From positions 62,001 to 126,000 of the forward strand of contig SAXG01000033.1 of NCBI GenBank assembly GCA_012932865.1: a stretch of 64,000 bases of DNA, written 5' to 3'. Every line of letters begins with the position of its first letter. Position 1 is the stretch's first letter. The notes beneath the pieces are model-generated. The model was not told the DNA's origin. It searched no databases and saw nothing but the letters and a program-made list of their open reading frames with translations. Positions 1-11,154 of the stretch are shown here, one piece after another. A program made the translations under genes and the position numbers. This DNA comes from Amylostereum areolatum. Its lineage: Eukaryota; Basidiomycota; Agaricomycetes; Russulales; Stereaceae.

Positions 1-1593
1 CGTAGATCGACGTACTTTTTGATCCTGATCGACTCGATCTGGATGAAGCCGGAGGTGTCGGTCGGCTCGAAGCCGCCGAGCTCGTCCATGGAGGATTGCT
101 TTTCGTCGTATAGGCCCTATGAGAAGCAGTTTGGCATCGGCAGGATATGATAGGATGCGTAAGCACATACCTCCTCAGAGGAACGGCCCTCGACGACGAC
201 GTTGCCCTTGTAGAGCTTGAGACGCACAAGACCGTTTACCGTACGCTGGCTGGCGGGGATCGCGCTTGTAACGAACTCGCGCTCCGGCGTGAAGAAGTGG
301 CCGTTGTACAAGATGCGGCTGAGCTCGATGGTGATGAATTGGTCGCGGAGCGCACGGACGTTACGATCGAGCGTGAGACCCTCCAGGTCGACGTGCGCCG
401 CGCGGAGGATTGTCGCGCCAGGAGACTCGTAGCAGCCGCGCGACTTGACGCCGATGAAACGATTTTCAACGATGTCGATGCGGCCGATGCCGTGTTTGCG
501 TCCGAGCGCATTGAGGTTCAGGAAGATGTCGACGGGATCGGTGTAAGTGTCCGAGCCGGAAGTGACCTTGACAGGAAGGCCAGCCTTGAACTCGATCGAG
601 ATACGCTCAGGGGTCGTTGGTGCCTCCTCGATGGATTGGGTCAACTTCCACATATCCGCGGGAGGGGTGACGTCGGGGTCCTCGAGGATGCCAGCCTCAT
701 AGGAGATGTGGAACAGGTTCTCGTCGGTGGACCAAGGCTTGGAGGTGGTCTGAGCGACAGGGATCTGCTTCTCGGCGGCGTAGGCAAGGAGAGCCTGGCG
801 GCCGGGGAAGCGATTGTAAAATTCTACGCCCGCGTGAGATAGGGAGGGTGGATAACGACGGGGGAGTTCGCACCAGGAACTCGCCACGGTGCGACGACCT
901 TAATGTCGGGCTTCAAGCCGTAGAAGGCGAGTTCGAATCGGACTTGGTCATTCCCCTTGCCCGTACAACCGTGCGAGACGAAACTAAACATTCACCATGA
1001 GGCAGGGAACGAGGAAAGGATAAGAAACTTACTCGCATCCCTCCCTATCGGCGACATCGATCATTCCCCGCGCAATGACCGGACGTGCGAGGGATGTTCC
1101 GAGAAGATAGACATTCTGCGTAGATGTTGAGATGTCAGGGAAACGAATTCAGGAAGCGGCGACTGTAAGCACCTCATAGATTGCGTTTGCTTGGACGGCG
1201 GGGTAGATCAGCTCTGTTACAAATTCACGCCTAAGATCCTGTATAATGAAGGATGAGAGATGCGGGCGATGCCAGCCTAGATATAACGCACCTCGAGGAA
1301 GAACTTCTTAGCGCCGACCAATAAAGCCTTTTTGCGTGCAGCTTCAAAGTCCTAGATATCGTAATCCCTCAGTGAGCATCGGATGGAACCCGTAAAAGAG
1401 AAGACACACCTCCTCCTGCCCAACATCTGCCATGAATGCATAGACTTCGTACCCCTCGTCGATGAGCCATGCGAGGATACAGGAGGTGTCTGCGATATTG
1501 GCATCAGCTTGCTATTGCACAGTCACTGAATCTCGGGTGCATACCAAGGCCTCCAGAGTAAGCGAGAAGAACACGGCCTTTGGATTCAGACAT
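1..1593 (-). CDS. ARG1: Argininosuccinate synthase (3' end off the window)
   Basis: Makes argininosuccinate from citrulline, aspartate and ATP in arginine synthesis; cytosolic. Start ATG at 1593-1591. Exons on the minus strand: 1545-1593, 1410-1489, 1292-1351, 1173-1238, 1033-1115, 874-983, 171-823 and 1-116, joined by short GT-AG introns. The N-terminus reads [16 protein letters not shown] then DTS, the family's P-loop-like ATP motif. Further family blocks follow: a MADVGQEE segment, [31 protein letters not shown] and [19 protein letters not shown]. Seeing all these blocks in order makes the assignment firm. The last visible residues are about KKYVDLR, so only a few codons should lie beyond position 1. 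The gene diverges from the glycine-rich protein gene across a quiet 870 bp gap. Confidence 0.96.
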
Positions 1594-2463
1594 GATAGCG
1601 ATAAAGAAGAAAAGGAATTGACAGGAAGGCGAAGGGCTCGTTCGAAAAGCATCGGAGTCAATGATACGCACGTGATCAAATGCCGATAGTGCCGATACCC
1701 CGATCTACCGATGGTCTAATTGGCACGCTTTGGGCTTGCCACTCACTTCACGCGCCACGTCCTACCTCGAGAGCCACCAAAAGCGATGCGCCACATTCAT
1801 CGTATCGGTGCCACTGAACGCTGAAAGGGTACGTCTCCTCATTTTCGAAGGCAGAATCTTCAACCGTTTCTTTTGTACACAGCACTGGCAATCTACTACG
1901 TTTTGTGCGCCGATGTTATCATAGAACACGGTTCGGCATCCGGTTTGGTCGTGGCTCAAGTTTTCCGAAGCCCTCAGCTCTCACAGCTTCACGGACCCTA
2001 GCGCAAGTATGGCAAAGCATTCGAAGCGGTGTACGGGATGTTCGATTGAACGTGCGTTATCCGGACTCTGTAATGGAATGCTGACCCTGAACCTTATAAT
2101 CTAGACGAACATTAGGGCTTCAGCACATTCTTATAGGCGAAGCACTGCATGCTGTGAAATAAAATGCCTCCTAGGGCGGTGGCGCTTGTACTGGCAGCGT
2201 GCCACATCGAGGTACTGTGGGCCTGAAGTCCTCCAGCACCGCCTCAATGCGATTTGTTTTGTAGATGGTTGGAAACAAGATACTTAATGCGGGATCCAAC
2301 AATTGGAGGCGTCTAGGGGTCTTGGTTCTCGCACTAGTCATACTTCTTCCGTGTATAAAAGCTAACCGCGTTGTATTTTTTGGCCTGTCACCATTTCTCC
2401 CTCTTCACAGATCACCCCATTCCGTCCGCCCGCCTTCAGCTTTCTTCCTGTCTGTTGGAGATC
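1594..2463. other. Divergent intergenic region with a TATA box
   Basis: No convincing coding sequence lies between ARG1 (minus) and the next gene (plus); open frames here are short and lack splice-compatible neighbours. A TATAAAAG motif at about 2353-2360 lies roughly 105 bp upstream of the ATG at 2464 and is a plausible core promoter for the downstream gene, followed by a pyrimidine-rich leader. Confidence 0.5.
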
Positions 2464-3623
2464 ATGCGCGTTCCCTTCATCACACCTCATGATCCTCCTG
2501 CTCGTCGAAAGGGGGGAGGTGGAAAAGGTGGTGGTGGTGGTGGTGGTGGTGGAAGCAAGGGTGGGGGCGGTAGCAAGAGCGGTGGGGGCAGTAGCAAAGG
2601 GGGTGGGGGTAGCAAGAGCAACAACAGCAACGGTAAGGGCGATTTTGACCTGCAACGCGATCAGGCCACATTATCTCATTGACGCCACACCTCTCAGCCG
2701 GCAAGAAAGCCTCTGTCCCCGTCAGTGGCCTTCCTACCACTTCTGCGCACAAGTCTTCCAGCGCCACCTCCTACGGTCCAGGAGGTGGTAGTCACACTAT
2801 AATCACTTCTGGCCCTTTCACGAACCGCACGGTTGGCGGAGGGACGCGAGGCCAGATTTTCGGAACAAGGTAAGCAGCTTGCGTGTTCTGCGACAGCGGG
2901 ATGGATGCTGAGCTTGAGAGTATAGCTCGTACGGGAGCGGATATCCCGGCGTTCCGTTCGGTCGTAGCGTTCGAGGTCAAGGATTTCCGTTCTGGTTTTG
3001 GCCCCTTGTTTGGGGCACTGGTGTCGGCGTTGGCATTGGCACGCTTGCCTACCTGGATGAGGCGGACGAAGTAAGTTCCCCCCCTTCGACGCTTTCACAG
3101 CTATTCCTCAAACATATTTTCGCATTGCTCTTTCCAGTACGGCTCGCCAACCAATTCAAGTCGACCGGGAGGACCCATAATGCAGGCTTCGTTCCAGTCC
3201 AACAGCTCCGCGCCGACAGTGTTCCATCTCCTTGCTGACAATGCGACAGTCATCTCTTTGATTACCTCCATCAGGACGAACTGTAGCAGGTCTCTCAACA
3301 ACGGAACGACGAGCACGTTGCCTGCGTCGTATATCGGAGCGTTGCCGGACCCTCAACCTGAACAGGCTATCCAGTATTACCGCGCGAGCAGCGTGGTCCT
3401 CACCCTCGACGGATACAACAACTCGGCAGTTTACAGCCCCGACGTGAATGCTTCCGCCACAGCTCTCCCGACCGGTGTCGACTCGACTTTGCTGGATTGT
3501 TTGAACACCACCATTGGGCAGGCCGTTCCGCTCGTAAATGGCGCCAATCATCTCAACTCGCACAGCGTCGGCACGTTTGGACTCCTCTGGATCATGTTGC
3601 TAGTGGTCAAGATGATGCTTTGA
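2464..3623 (+). CDS. Glycine-rich putative membrane/wall protein
   Basis: Four exons by phase: 2464-2632, 2698-2869, 2926-3070, 3138-3623. The N-terminal third is Gly/Ser/Lys repeats (GGGGSK-like units). A Ser/Thr region follows, then a short Gly-Tyr stretch (SYGSGYPGVPFGR) and an aromatic hydrophobic segment (FPFWFWPLVWGTGVGVGIG) that could be membrane-embedded. The C-terminal exon has many Asn-X-Ser/Thr sites and ends in a hydrophobic tail (about FGLLWIMLLVVKMML), like a GPI signal or membrane anchor. There is no clear N-terminal signal peptide at this start. Similar glycine-rich proteins occur in Agaricomycetes with no assigned role, so no function is claimed. Two in-frame Mets lie nearby; 2464 was chosen because it fits the TATA box and the exon phase. 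Confidence 0.75.
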
Positions 3624-4006
3624 GCTTTCCGTGCCACGTGGTGCCACCTCCTAGGACTTTTGTTTCCGGCCCATCGGCCATCGCTCCAAGTGTTGTTGTA
3701 GCCATGGTAGATCTTCTGCGGTTATGTAACCGGACAATGACTGGTTGTATGGCGGGTTTTTCTTGTCTGTCGTATACCTGTAATTCACCACACTCGTTAA
3801 TGATATCGCCGTCGAGTCCGATGCAGCTTTTCTACATATTCCCGGGAATCGGGCTTTCGGTCGTGGTTCGTAACGTATCTTCGCAGCTGACGCAGCGGAA
3901 ATCGTCGGACCGACGCCTTTTGGAGATAAGATCATCGCGCATAAATATCCCTGCTTTCCGGCGCTGCTTCTCCCCATCGCGCTCCCGTCCACACCAACTC
4001 ATAGTC
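3624..4006. other. Intergenic, nothing recognised
   Basis: A 383 bp tandem gap between the glycine-rich gene and the RidA gene. Open frames in it have no recognisable domain or splice structure. It presumably holds a 3' UTR and the RidA promoter. Confidence 0.5.
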
Positions 4007-4637
4007 ATGTCGTCCGACCGCACCATCGTATTTACTGAGGATGCCGTCCCTCCTCTTCCCATCTACTGTGCGTGCCGCCTCCATCCACCTCCACCTCCAC
4101 CTCCTGCTCACGGGATCATCTGACTGTGGCGCACTGATCGCATTCGCACCCTTCAGCCCAAGCGGTCGTCTCAGCGGGAAATGTCTACGCCTCTGGTAAC
4201 ATTGGGATTACCCGTGATATGAAACTCGTCGACGGGGGCGTGCAGGAGCAGACCGTGCGTCCCGACCCTCCACCCGCTCGTTCCATTCCACTCTAACTGC
4301 CGCGCGCTTCCCCGCTCTTCGATCTCATCCACACAGCGTACCGCACTCAAAAACCTCGCCATCATCCTCAAAGCATCCGGCTCCGGCCTCGAGCACATCC
4401 TCAAAGTCAACATCTACCTCACCGACCTCAAGCGCGACTTCGTCCCCATGAACGAGGTCTACGCTGAGGTGCGTCCCTCGTTTTCGCTTATACCATGCCC
4501 TTCCGTTGGGTGTTGAGTAGGACGAACTGTAGTTCTTCGAGAAGGGGAATTTCCCCGCGCGGACGTGTATCGGTGTCGCAGCCCTCCCGCTCGGCGCGGA
4601 TGTGGAGATCGAGTGCATCGCAGCGGTGGCGAGGTAA
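4007..4637 (+). CDS. MMF1: RidA/YjgF/YER057c family protein (enamine/imine deaminase)
   Basis: Family members hydrolyse reactive enamines/imines made by PLP enzymes such as threonine dehydratase; yeast paralogues act in cytosol (Hmf1) and mitochondria (Mmf1). Exons 4007-4067, 4157-4254, 4337-4468 and 4533-4637 give 131 aa, the normal family size. Visible signatures are SAGNVYASGNIGITRD near the N-terminus and, at the end, NFPARTCIGVAALPLGADVEIECIA, which carries the conserved Arg of the active site and the closing A-V/I-E-I-E-C/A-I-A motif. No long presequence is seen before the domain, so a cytosolic form is slightly favoured; the symbol is by family only. It converges on the F-box gene. Confidence 0.92.
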
Positions 4638-4920
4638 AGGGCACGCAAAGCTTGGGAAAGGGTTGATCTTGTACATATATGTGTATTATCTGGATGATTG
4701 GCTTCTACGTGAGAACATCGCGGATGTCTTGTCGACAGATGAGAAGACGAGCGGCAGGTGACCTGTAGGGAATGAGTACGTGTGTTGGGGTCGGCAGGTA
4801 TTGCGTCAAAACGATCCAGTGCTTCAAACTAATATACACCTGTATTATGGTCAGCCCGTATTGCAGGGGAGTGGCAGTGCGAATGAACACACATGTACAG
4901 CATCCAGACTTCTTCCTTGA

Positions 4921-6802
4921 TTATATGATACGTATTACTCCCGAGCGCGTCCCTAACGCTATCCGCCCCGTCACCTCGGAAAATGCCATATGCAGTAAAT
5001 CGTCTGAGAAGAACCCAAGGTCAACATAGTTGCCTGGGGTAGACGATGGAAGCAGACGTACCACGAAGGTCGTACGAGCTGGACTCGTAGATGGTGCGAG
5101 CTTTGATTGGCGTTCCAGCCATCCGGGGCACTTCATCTTCTTCGTCCTCGTCCGAACCGGCCTCGTCCTGCGCTGCGGACTCCTCCACCTGCGGTGCCGG
5201 CGCATCGACTTCGTCGCTAGCATCGGTTGCACCCTTCCCTGCAGCTGTAGAGAAAGCCATAACACGCCTCGTCGTCGTGTTCTTCATGCGCTCGATCCAC
5301 ACTCCGCGTCGGCTTTGCGGTCCCAAAGCCGCGGTGCTGACAAACCCAGGAATGCCATAGGCCATATCGTGTATTCCTATGAGTTCGACGCGAAGGGAAG
5401 GTGGAACTCCGGGTCCTGGAGAAGGCTCTGAGGCGGTGGTGACGTCGACTTGGTAGTGGAAGACCCCTCTGAGGACATCATGGGCGAGAATACAGACGGA
5501 AGTGGTGTTGAGGAGGGCAGGAGGCGCTGTCGAAGGGCTGGAAAAGGACGCGCCACGGAATGTTGTCGTCGGGAAGAAATGCATAGCCACTGGTCGAATT
5601 GCGGCGGTACTGGACCGGGGGGAGGGCGCCGTGCTTTGGGTAGTCTGGACGAGTCCAAGGCTGGAAGGGACGAAATAGGAGGAGAAAGATGGAAGTGGAA
5701 CGGTGATGTGATACAGCTCGAGGGATCGTGCTTTGACGCAGAGGAGGTGAGAATCGATGAAATGAAGGCCAATGATACCGTTCCACTGAGCATCCTGTCA
5801 GCGCATATACAGCTAGAAAATGAGTTGCTTACGAGTTGATCTAGCTCTTCCCGCTGAGTGTCTATTGATATCCCGGTATTGGAGGGCCAGTGGACGACGT
5901 CGATGAAGGGAGACCGGGAAAAGGCGACGAGATGGCGAGATGGATCTAACGTTCGAACAATTTGGTCGTTCCCGCCGAAGAGGGTGTCGAGGTCGTTGAC
6001 TTGGTTATCGAGGAGTGATGGGTGCAGTGCATCGTCGCCGGAGTCATGTTCAGGAAGGGGTATCCGCATGAGTACGGTAGTGGAGCTGGTGGGTACTCGA
6101 TGATGAGAAAAGTTTGGGATGGCTGGCTGGAAAAAAAGTCGAGCCTACCCTTGCTGTGATCTGCACCGAAGGTCAGCGATTTAGAAGCAGCCACAGAGAG
6201 GACACACACCTGTTTTGTGCCCGGGTGACTGCCACATATACCGCGTCCTCGCTAACGTCTGCACAAGCAAAAGCAGACGTCCAAGGCTCCCGGCCCCATA
6301 GCTCCCAGAACGCTGATGGGACTTTCCCCATCGTCGCCCCCCTACGCAAATCCCACAGAAGTATCGTTCCTTGGCTGTAAACGCATAGTACGAGCTTGTC
6401 CAGTAAGAATCCAAGATGCAGGATATCTCGAGCTTCCAAAAAAGTGCCATTCAGTTGAAGCGAAGATGAACGTTTGCTGAGCCAACTGTACTCGGACTTC
6501 AACGATGATATTGCGATTTCCTCGACGTGCTTCGTCGAGAGCGAAAGTAGGGAGGCTTCATCGCGGGCGTTGATCGGTAGGGGTAAGGTGGCCTGATGTA
6601 AACGCACACGTTCTAGCCAAAAACCGCGGTCTCGGGTGATAAAGTCAAAATTCTTGCAGACCTGTCCTGGAATGAGAACGCTTCTAAAAAGTCCACCTGC
6701 ACTCACCTGGCGGAAGGCGAGAACATCGGGGACGCTGAGAAAAGCGAGGATGATGAATGTGATCTCGGACGGCAGTTTGAGAATGGGAGCTTTATCTGAC
6801 AT
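4921..6802 (-). CDS. F-box protein
   Basis: Exons on the minus strand: 6707-6802, 6210-6661, a 12-nt microexon 6149-6160, 5833-6085, 5062-5794 and 4921-5003. Phases agree throughout and give 542 aa. The N-terminus holds an F-box (LPSEITFIILAFLSVPDVLAFRQ then VCKNF and a FWLERV end), which normally recruits Skp1 of an SCF ubiquitin ligase. The rest looks like a degenerate beta-propeller; segments such as LWDLRRG and VAFSRSPFIDVVHW resemble WD-type blades, typical of mushroom F-box proteins of unknown substrate. An acidic Glu/Asp run lies in the second-last exon. The last exon ends with IALGTRSGVIRII. It diverges from the RTC4-domain gene. Confidence 0.85.
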
Positions 6803-7530
6803 AGATCCAACATCAAAAATACGATACGGTGTAGAAGATGGCCAATCGATAGGTTCATGTGCTCAGCATGGCGATGTAGAAGGGAATATGGGACAGGATG
6901 GATGAGAAACGGGAAGAAGACGTGAGCGATCACGTGTAGCGACGGACGCGGGGACGCGCCGTGAATTCTTTGATTATTTCCTGTTTCTCACAATCATCCT
7001 CGCCGTCTCTCGCCACCACCGCCCGAACCTCACCGCCTCCGCCTCATTCAAGGCGAAAGCTCGGACAGCCCACCCTTTGTAGCGTCTCCAAGCCTCTGCC
7101 ACGACTAGGCCACTCCTTCACAGACAACCCGGACAAACGACACCCTGGGAACGACAGGCCAAGGAGAGCAAAGTGCGATTGCTTTGACATCGAGACCGGT
7201 ACGTCTATGTACTCGGATGTGGTGCCATACCTCTCTGACGCGACGCAGGTGACGCGCGGTGCTTCAACTTCTCCGTGGCGAAGAATTCCTTCGTGGTCCA
7301 CAAACTAGTCGTCGTTACCGACACTGACTTTGTCGTGCAGGATAAGACCCTCGTCGCGTGGTGCGTTTGCGTCTTTAGCACAATCTACTGCCTTTTGACC
7401 TGGTATATGCGTGCAGAGCTGCGTAGACAGCCTGCAGTTTACCTCTAAGAAGACATCGGGGTTTGCTCCACAGTGCGTCGCGTCGCGTTCTCTCTCATTA
7501 TCCGTTCTGACGCTCACTAGCCGCCCGTGC
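6803..7530. other. Divergent intergenic region
   Basis: A 728 bp gap between the F-box gene (minus) and the RTC4-domain gene (plus). It is CT-rich on the plus strand near 6970-7080, as in many basidiomycete promoters. A short frame at 6961-7308 has no recognisable product and was not called; a non-coding first exon of the downstream gene cannot be excluded. Confidence 0.45.
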
Positions 7531-10500
7531 ATGGAAGCCATCCAGCGAAGACAGCGACAAACCGGTGTGACCCTCGCTACGGACCGAAGTATGCGTCACC
7601 CATCCCGCCCACCTCCGCCGTCCCCTTCCAAAGGCGCGCTCTTCGAAAACCTCGGCACTTCCAGTTTCGCAACCCGTCCCAAATCCAAATCACGGCACAA
7701 CGCGTCCTCCTCCTCCTCCTCTCAGACCAGCCGTCGCGATATCTTTCGCGCCATGTCCTTGGAGTCGTCCGACGACGAAATCGACAGCCTCACTGGCAAC
7801 CACACGTCCGACGAGGAGCGAGTGATGGTCAAGTCGGTCGCGTCGAAGCAGGCGGAGGTCAAAGACAAGATGGTCGTGGACGGTATGCCGTGCCATCCCG
7901 ACTTCCCCAATGTCAAGAAGAAGTTTCCCAATTTCAAGAAGAATAAACCCAAGGCAGACTCCGCGGAACCGAAGTCGGGAGAGTCATCAACACAGACCAG
8001 CAACGCCTCACGGACCAGCAGTGCTAGCAACAGTATACTATCCAGCCTCACCAACAATGAGAACGGCACCGTCACGAAGCCACGTCCCAAACCCGCCGAT
8101 CTTCCCAAACGTCCGTCCAATATTGTCCCGCCCTCCAAGAAGAAAGTCCCCGCCGAATTTCCCATGTCCCTAGGGCGCTCAAAGGCAGACGATCGAATAT
8201 CCGACAAGGGCAGGAAGGAGGAACCTCCCATCAAGGAGAAGCCTCCTGTGAAGGTCAAACCAAAACCCGTCGTCAAACCCAAGCCATTTCCGTTAGACGA
8301 TCCGACGCCTCCTGTCAGCGACACCAATTCCGGCGATTCGCGCACCAGCAAACGCGCCACTCGTCACCCCATGCAAGCCCGCAATACTAACAACCGTCAC
8401 TCGCCTCCACCGCTCTCGAAGCCCAATCCTATCATCATCCTAGACTCTGACGAAGATGAAGACACAGGCAACGAGACTCCACGGCCCAAGGCCTCAAAGT
8501 CGGTCAGAGGCCGCAAGGTCATCTCCTCGCCATGCTCTCCACCCCCCAGATCCAATATCACAATGCCACAGAGTCTCGACAGCTCGAGCGAGTCCGACGA
8601 CCTGCCCGGGACCACGAGGCAGAAGCAGAAGGGCAAAGGCAAGGCACGACAAACGCCCAGAATTCCCATAGAGATGTTCCCGATGGCGATGCTGTCCCCT
8701 CTGAGCTCGCAGACCTCGACCAAGGACCTCTGCGTCTCTCCCATCCACAAGAAAAGGAATGGGTTTCCCGTGCTCTCACCGCTCTCCTCGCCCGTCATCT
8801 CACTGTCCCAGTCTCAAACCCGCCGGAAGAGCATCAAGGCATCGAAGAGCCTCACCGCGCTCGACGAGGCGTCTGACGAAGACTCCGACGAGGACGTGCG
8901 GCAGCGCACGGCGAAGCGCAAGCGCAACAACCTGCGTCCGTTCCCGATGGCCGCGAGCGATTTCAAGACGGTCGGGAACGGACCAGTGGCGGGCCCGAGC
9001 AGACTCGCCGCACCGAACTGGGAAGACGATGTGTTGCAGCTGGACGACAGTGTGCTGGACGGACTGAACGGCATCGGTGAGTCTATCGTTCTATATCTAT
9101 CCTATCCCCGTTCCTGACGCATACATGCGCCCACATAGGCTTGCCAGACCCTAGCACCCTCTGCCCCTTCTGCGACCAGCCTCTCCCTTCCGACCCCACC
9201 CCGCACCTCCAGAAACTCCTCGCTGCGGCCAAACGCCGCGCCTACCCCGAACCCCGCCCGGGCAACCCCCGCGGCCTCAAGGCCCCCTTCGAGACCTACA
9301 TCGACATGTGTCCGCGCCATCAGTTCGAGACGGAGGAGATCCCCAAGGCGCGTGCGCGGGGCTGGCCGACGGAGATCGATTTCGACGCGGTCCAGGGACG
9401 CGTGGAGGGCCTGTACGAGAAGCTGAGAAAGATCCGGGACGCGGAGGACGGGGCGAGGGAGGCGAGCGTGTTCTGGCAAGCCGTGATGAAGGAGGTCCGC
9501 GCGATGGGCTCGCGCGCGGTGGCCGGGGTCAAGGGCCAATTCGACAACTTCGAGCGGACCCAGCCGGGATAGTGCGTCCTTTCTGCTTTCCTCTTCCCCT
9601 GTGACCGAATGGGCTGACGTCCACTGGGCAGCTACGGGGAGAAAGGCTCGATGATCCTCCACCAAACGCTGTACAACCTCTTTCCGCCCGCCGCGTTCGA
9701 CGCGGAGAGCATCGCGCCCCTGAACCCGACGACATTCATCCAGCAGATCCTCGTGCCCGAAGCCGCGCTCGCGCTCATCATGGAGGACACGGGCGAGGAC
9801 GTCGCGCAGGCGCGGCGGACGATGCGCGAGAGCGTCACCTACGGCGTCACGATGTTTCCGGACAGCGGGGACGGCGCGGGCGAGGCGATCGTGCGGGAGC
9901 GCGCCGAGGTGCGACGGCGGGAGCTCGCGGCGGAGGAGAGGGTGGAGGAGAAGATGCTGAAGGAGGGCGCGGAAAGTGAGAATCGTGAAACCGGGAAGAA
10001 GAACAAGGGGAAGACCTCCACGGGCAAGAGGGCCGGCGCGGGGCGCAAGCGCACCAAGGACGACGGCAGCACGACCGAGGCCGACGAGGACGAACGCGGG
10101 CAGAAACGCGCCAAACGGTCGAAGGGCTTGTTCACCGACACCGAAGAGGAAGAGCGCGGGCAGAAATCGGACAACAAGGGCACGAAGGGGCTCTTCACCG
10201 ACACCGAAGAGGACGACGCGCCGGCCAACTCCAAGGCCCTTCCCAAGCCCCGTCCCCGCCCCAAGCCGGTGTCAACGCGTGGACCCGCCTCGCGCGCCAC
10301 GTCCGAAGCGAGCGACGCGTCCGCCCACTCCGACGTTCCCTCCAACCCGGGCCCCCGCCGGTCCACGCGCGGCTCCAAACCGCCCTCCGCACGCGCCGCG
10401 ACGGCGGAATCCTCGGACGGCATCCAGATCCTGGCCTACGACCCCGGGCCGTCGAAGAGGCCCGCCGGCAAGCCGCGCCCCAAGCCGGTGTCGAGGAGCG

Positions 10501-10953
10501 GCGTCCTGCCGTCGGACGACGACGGCGGCGACGTTCGGATGGATATGGACATGGACATGGACGACAAGACGCCGAAGGCCCCGAGGCGGATGACGCGCTC
10601 GCGCTCGCGCTCTGTGCGCGCGTCGTCGCCGGAGGTGAGCATCCTGCCGGGCCCGCCTCCTGCGAAGAGCAAACCGCCGTCGAGGAGCAAACCGTCGTCG
10701 AGCTTGCGGGATAAGAGTATCGAGTAAGCCAACGCGTTACATACCACCTAATTCATCGTTTTCACTTGGCCGCGTGCGCGCGCCTAGGATCCTGGACGGA
10801 CCTCCGACGGCGGGTACCACCAGCACGCGATGGACCCGTAGCATGCGTGATGCATCTCCGGAGGTAGAGGAGGTTGTCGGTGCTGGGGGAAACGGACCGT
10901 ACTCGTGGCTGCTGAGCGACTCCGACTCGCAAGATATACAGGAGATTGAATAA
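7531..10953 (+). CDS. RTC4-domain protein
   Basis: Exons 7531-9076, 9139-9571, 9632-10723 and 10788-10953 join in phase to 1078 aa. The first ~500 residues are disordered and Ser/Pro/Lys-rich with acidic clusters such as ILDSDEDED. The middle holds the Restriction of Telomere Capping 4 type domain: a CPFCDQPLP zinc-like pair, then CPRHQFE, ARARGWPTEIDFDAV and the following helical region with YGEKGSMILHQTL. Another basic, disordered tail follows with two similar GLFTDTEE(E/D) repeats. Yeast Rtc4 was linked genetically to telomere capping; nuclear function here is inference from the basic, disordered make-up. The open frame extends upstream to 7411 only through a GTG codon; the first ATG in frame is 7531. 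Confidence 0.82.
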
Positions 10954-11154
10954 CGAGAGAGAACATACGCGCACTACTTTATTATAATGCACATACACAC
11001 ATACCAAAGATACACTTCACGCTAATTCGGTAGAAGCTGGTGGAGGTGGGGTCCAAGATCGTTCATTATAAGCAAAATACATATAAGTAGCACACGTCCT
11101 CTATACGTCCCGGGTTGTAAGATAGATAGGCAGAGGCCGACCGACGAGCAGAAA
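10954..11154. terminator. Convergent 3' region
   Basis: A 201 bp AT-richer gap between the converging RTC4-domain and ERG1 genes. It must hold both polyadenylation regions; tracts such as ACATATAAGTAG and CATACACACATACC are seen but no single signal can be fixed. Confidence 0.4.

Noticed and set aside
147..842. 231-codon plus-strand frame opposite ARG1
   Set aside because: Shadow of the ARG1 coding exon; composition mirrors the antisense codons and no domain is present.
7411..7530. Upstream extension of the RTC4-domain protein
   Set aside because: The extension begins at a GTG codon; the first ATG in frame is 7531.
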